This document shows, one piece after another, positions 4,766-5,095 of a DNA stretch of 5,095 bases. This DNA is from Gammaproteobacteria bacterium UBA2810 (GTDB lineage Bacteria; Pseudomonadota; Gammaproteobacteria; Enterobacterales; Succinivibrionaceae), in assembly GCA_002351705.1 (NCBI GenBank), contig DEHC01000082.1, positions 1 to 5,095 on the forward strand, in the 5' to 3' direction. How positions within the stretch are numbered: position 1 is the stretch's first letter; each line of letters starts with the position of its first letter. The translations under genes and the position numbers were made by a program. The notes under the pieces are model-generated. The model was not told where the DNA came from, did not search any database, and worked only from the letters and a program-made list of their open reading frames with translations.

Positions 4766-5095
4766 TGTGCTTTAACTCAAGAAAATGTTATTGGCTGCCA
4801 TAATTAACTCAAGAAAAATGTTACAGATCGGCATTTTTAATCAAGGGAAAATGTGCATACTCAGCGTTTTAACTCAAGATAAATGTTGCGACGTCTTTCG
4901 TGTGCAGTCTGTCCGGAACAAATGAAGTATTTGTTGCCGGCTGACATCTGATACATACACACCAAAAGCCCTGGACAGCATTTTTGTAGGAAGTACCATC
5001 CAAGCTTCTTGCGCTGCATGCTCCATGGTTCTGTTCCCAACTGTGCCTGATCGCAGCTTGCCTCTAATATTATCACAACCTCCCCGGTAATTAGG
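4766..5095. mobile_element. Possible transposon end (IS21- or Tn7-like), extending beyond the right edge
   Basis: From about 4680 the sequence is AT-richer than the genes to the left. TGT at 4766-4768 is followed by an array of four spaced direct repeats (listed separately). A terminal TG and several transposase-binding repeats inside the end are hallmarks of IS21 and Tn7/Tn5053-type elements. No complete transposase is inside the window. On the minus strand a frame is open from the right edge to a stop at 4874-4876 inside the last repeat (about 73 codons, containing EHAAQEAWMVLPTKMLSRAFG); a second one runs 4861-5076. I recognise neither, and one may be the tail of an element gene. Insertion into the old DUF4143 gene would explain its missing start, but this is inference. 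Confidence 0.35.
4774..4888 (+). repeat. Four spaced direct repeats, consensus AACTCAAGAAAAATGTTA
   Basis: The copies are AACTCAAGAAAATGTTA (4774-4790), AACTCAAGAAAAATGTTA (4805-4822), AATCAAGGGAAAATGTG (4839-4855) and AACTCAAGATAAATGTTG (4871-4888). Their starts are 31, 34 and 32 bases apart, close to three helical turns, and the spacers are unrelated to one another. All point the same way. The constant motif with variable spacers of similar length indicates protein-binding sites on one DNA face, as in transposon ends or iterons. It is not a CRISPR array: units are too short, imperfect, and spacers are only about 14-16 bases. Confidence 0.8.

Noticed and set aside
4150..4803. Plus-strand 217-codon frame opposite the DUF4143 gene
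   Set aside because: It is antisense to conserved DUF4143 motifs and its pseudo-coding remnant; composition is Pro/Arg/Ser-rich as expected of a shadow frame.
4774..4888. CRISPR array
   Set aside because: Repeat units are 17-18 bp and imperfect, and spacers are only about 14-16 bp, outside CRISPR ranges; no cas gene is present.

Overview
The window comes from a high-G+C genome. Its genes favour G or C at third codon positions and use AGG freely for arginine alongside CGC and CGG. The protein families (HxlR regulator, small flavin-type split-barrel protein, GNAT, Sel1 repeats, DUF4143 ATPase) are typical of gut and rumen anaerobes. Coriobacteriia, Clostridia and host-associated Methanomassiliicoccales all fit. 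I cannot decide the domain: Shine-Dalgarno sites and one hairpin with a T6 tract lean bacterial, but no convincing sigma-70 promoter or archaeal TATA/BRE pair settles it. There are no RNA genes and no CRISPR array.

Layout. Positions 1-245 are a regulatory region with a perfect AAATTTAT/ATAAATTT inverted repeat, and possibly the start of a gene leaving the left edge on the minus strand. Positions 246-1482 form a tight plus-strand operon: a PPOX-like split-barrel protein, an HxlR-family winged-helix regulator (4-nt gap) and a GNAT acetyltransferase (21-nt gap). The likely theme is redox- or electrophile-responsive control of a small flavin/heme-type protein. Positions 1541-2591 are read on the minus strand: a Sel1-repeat protein whose last repeat is cut by a frameshift, an inverted repeat behind it, and what looks like a frameshifted small cysteine-rich gene. 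A terminator-like hairpin with T6 sits in the sel1 leader. A DJ-1/PfpI-family gene (2889-3473, plus) diverges from sel1 and converges on a DUF4143 gene (3530-4447, minus), with a strong hairpin between them.

The DUF4143 gene is the C-terminal part of a normally two-domain AAA_14-DUF4143 protein. The 200 bases upstream still translate, in shifting frames, into degraded pieces of the missing ATPase half, so the short ORF is a decay product even though it now has an excellent Shine-Dalgarno site and a GTG start. Beyond about 4680 the sequence becomes AT-richer. At 4774-4888 it carries four direct copies of a 17-18 bp motif spaced 31-34 bp apart, just inside a TGT, which resembles the end of an IS21- or Tn7-type transposon.

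No complete, recognisable novel system is present. The items most worth a second look are the spaced repeat array, the decay of the DUF4143 ATPase, the frameshifted cysteine-rich ORF, the sel1 leader hairpin and the cysteine tail on the HxlR regulator.
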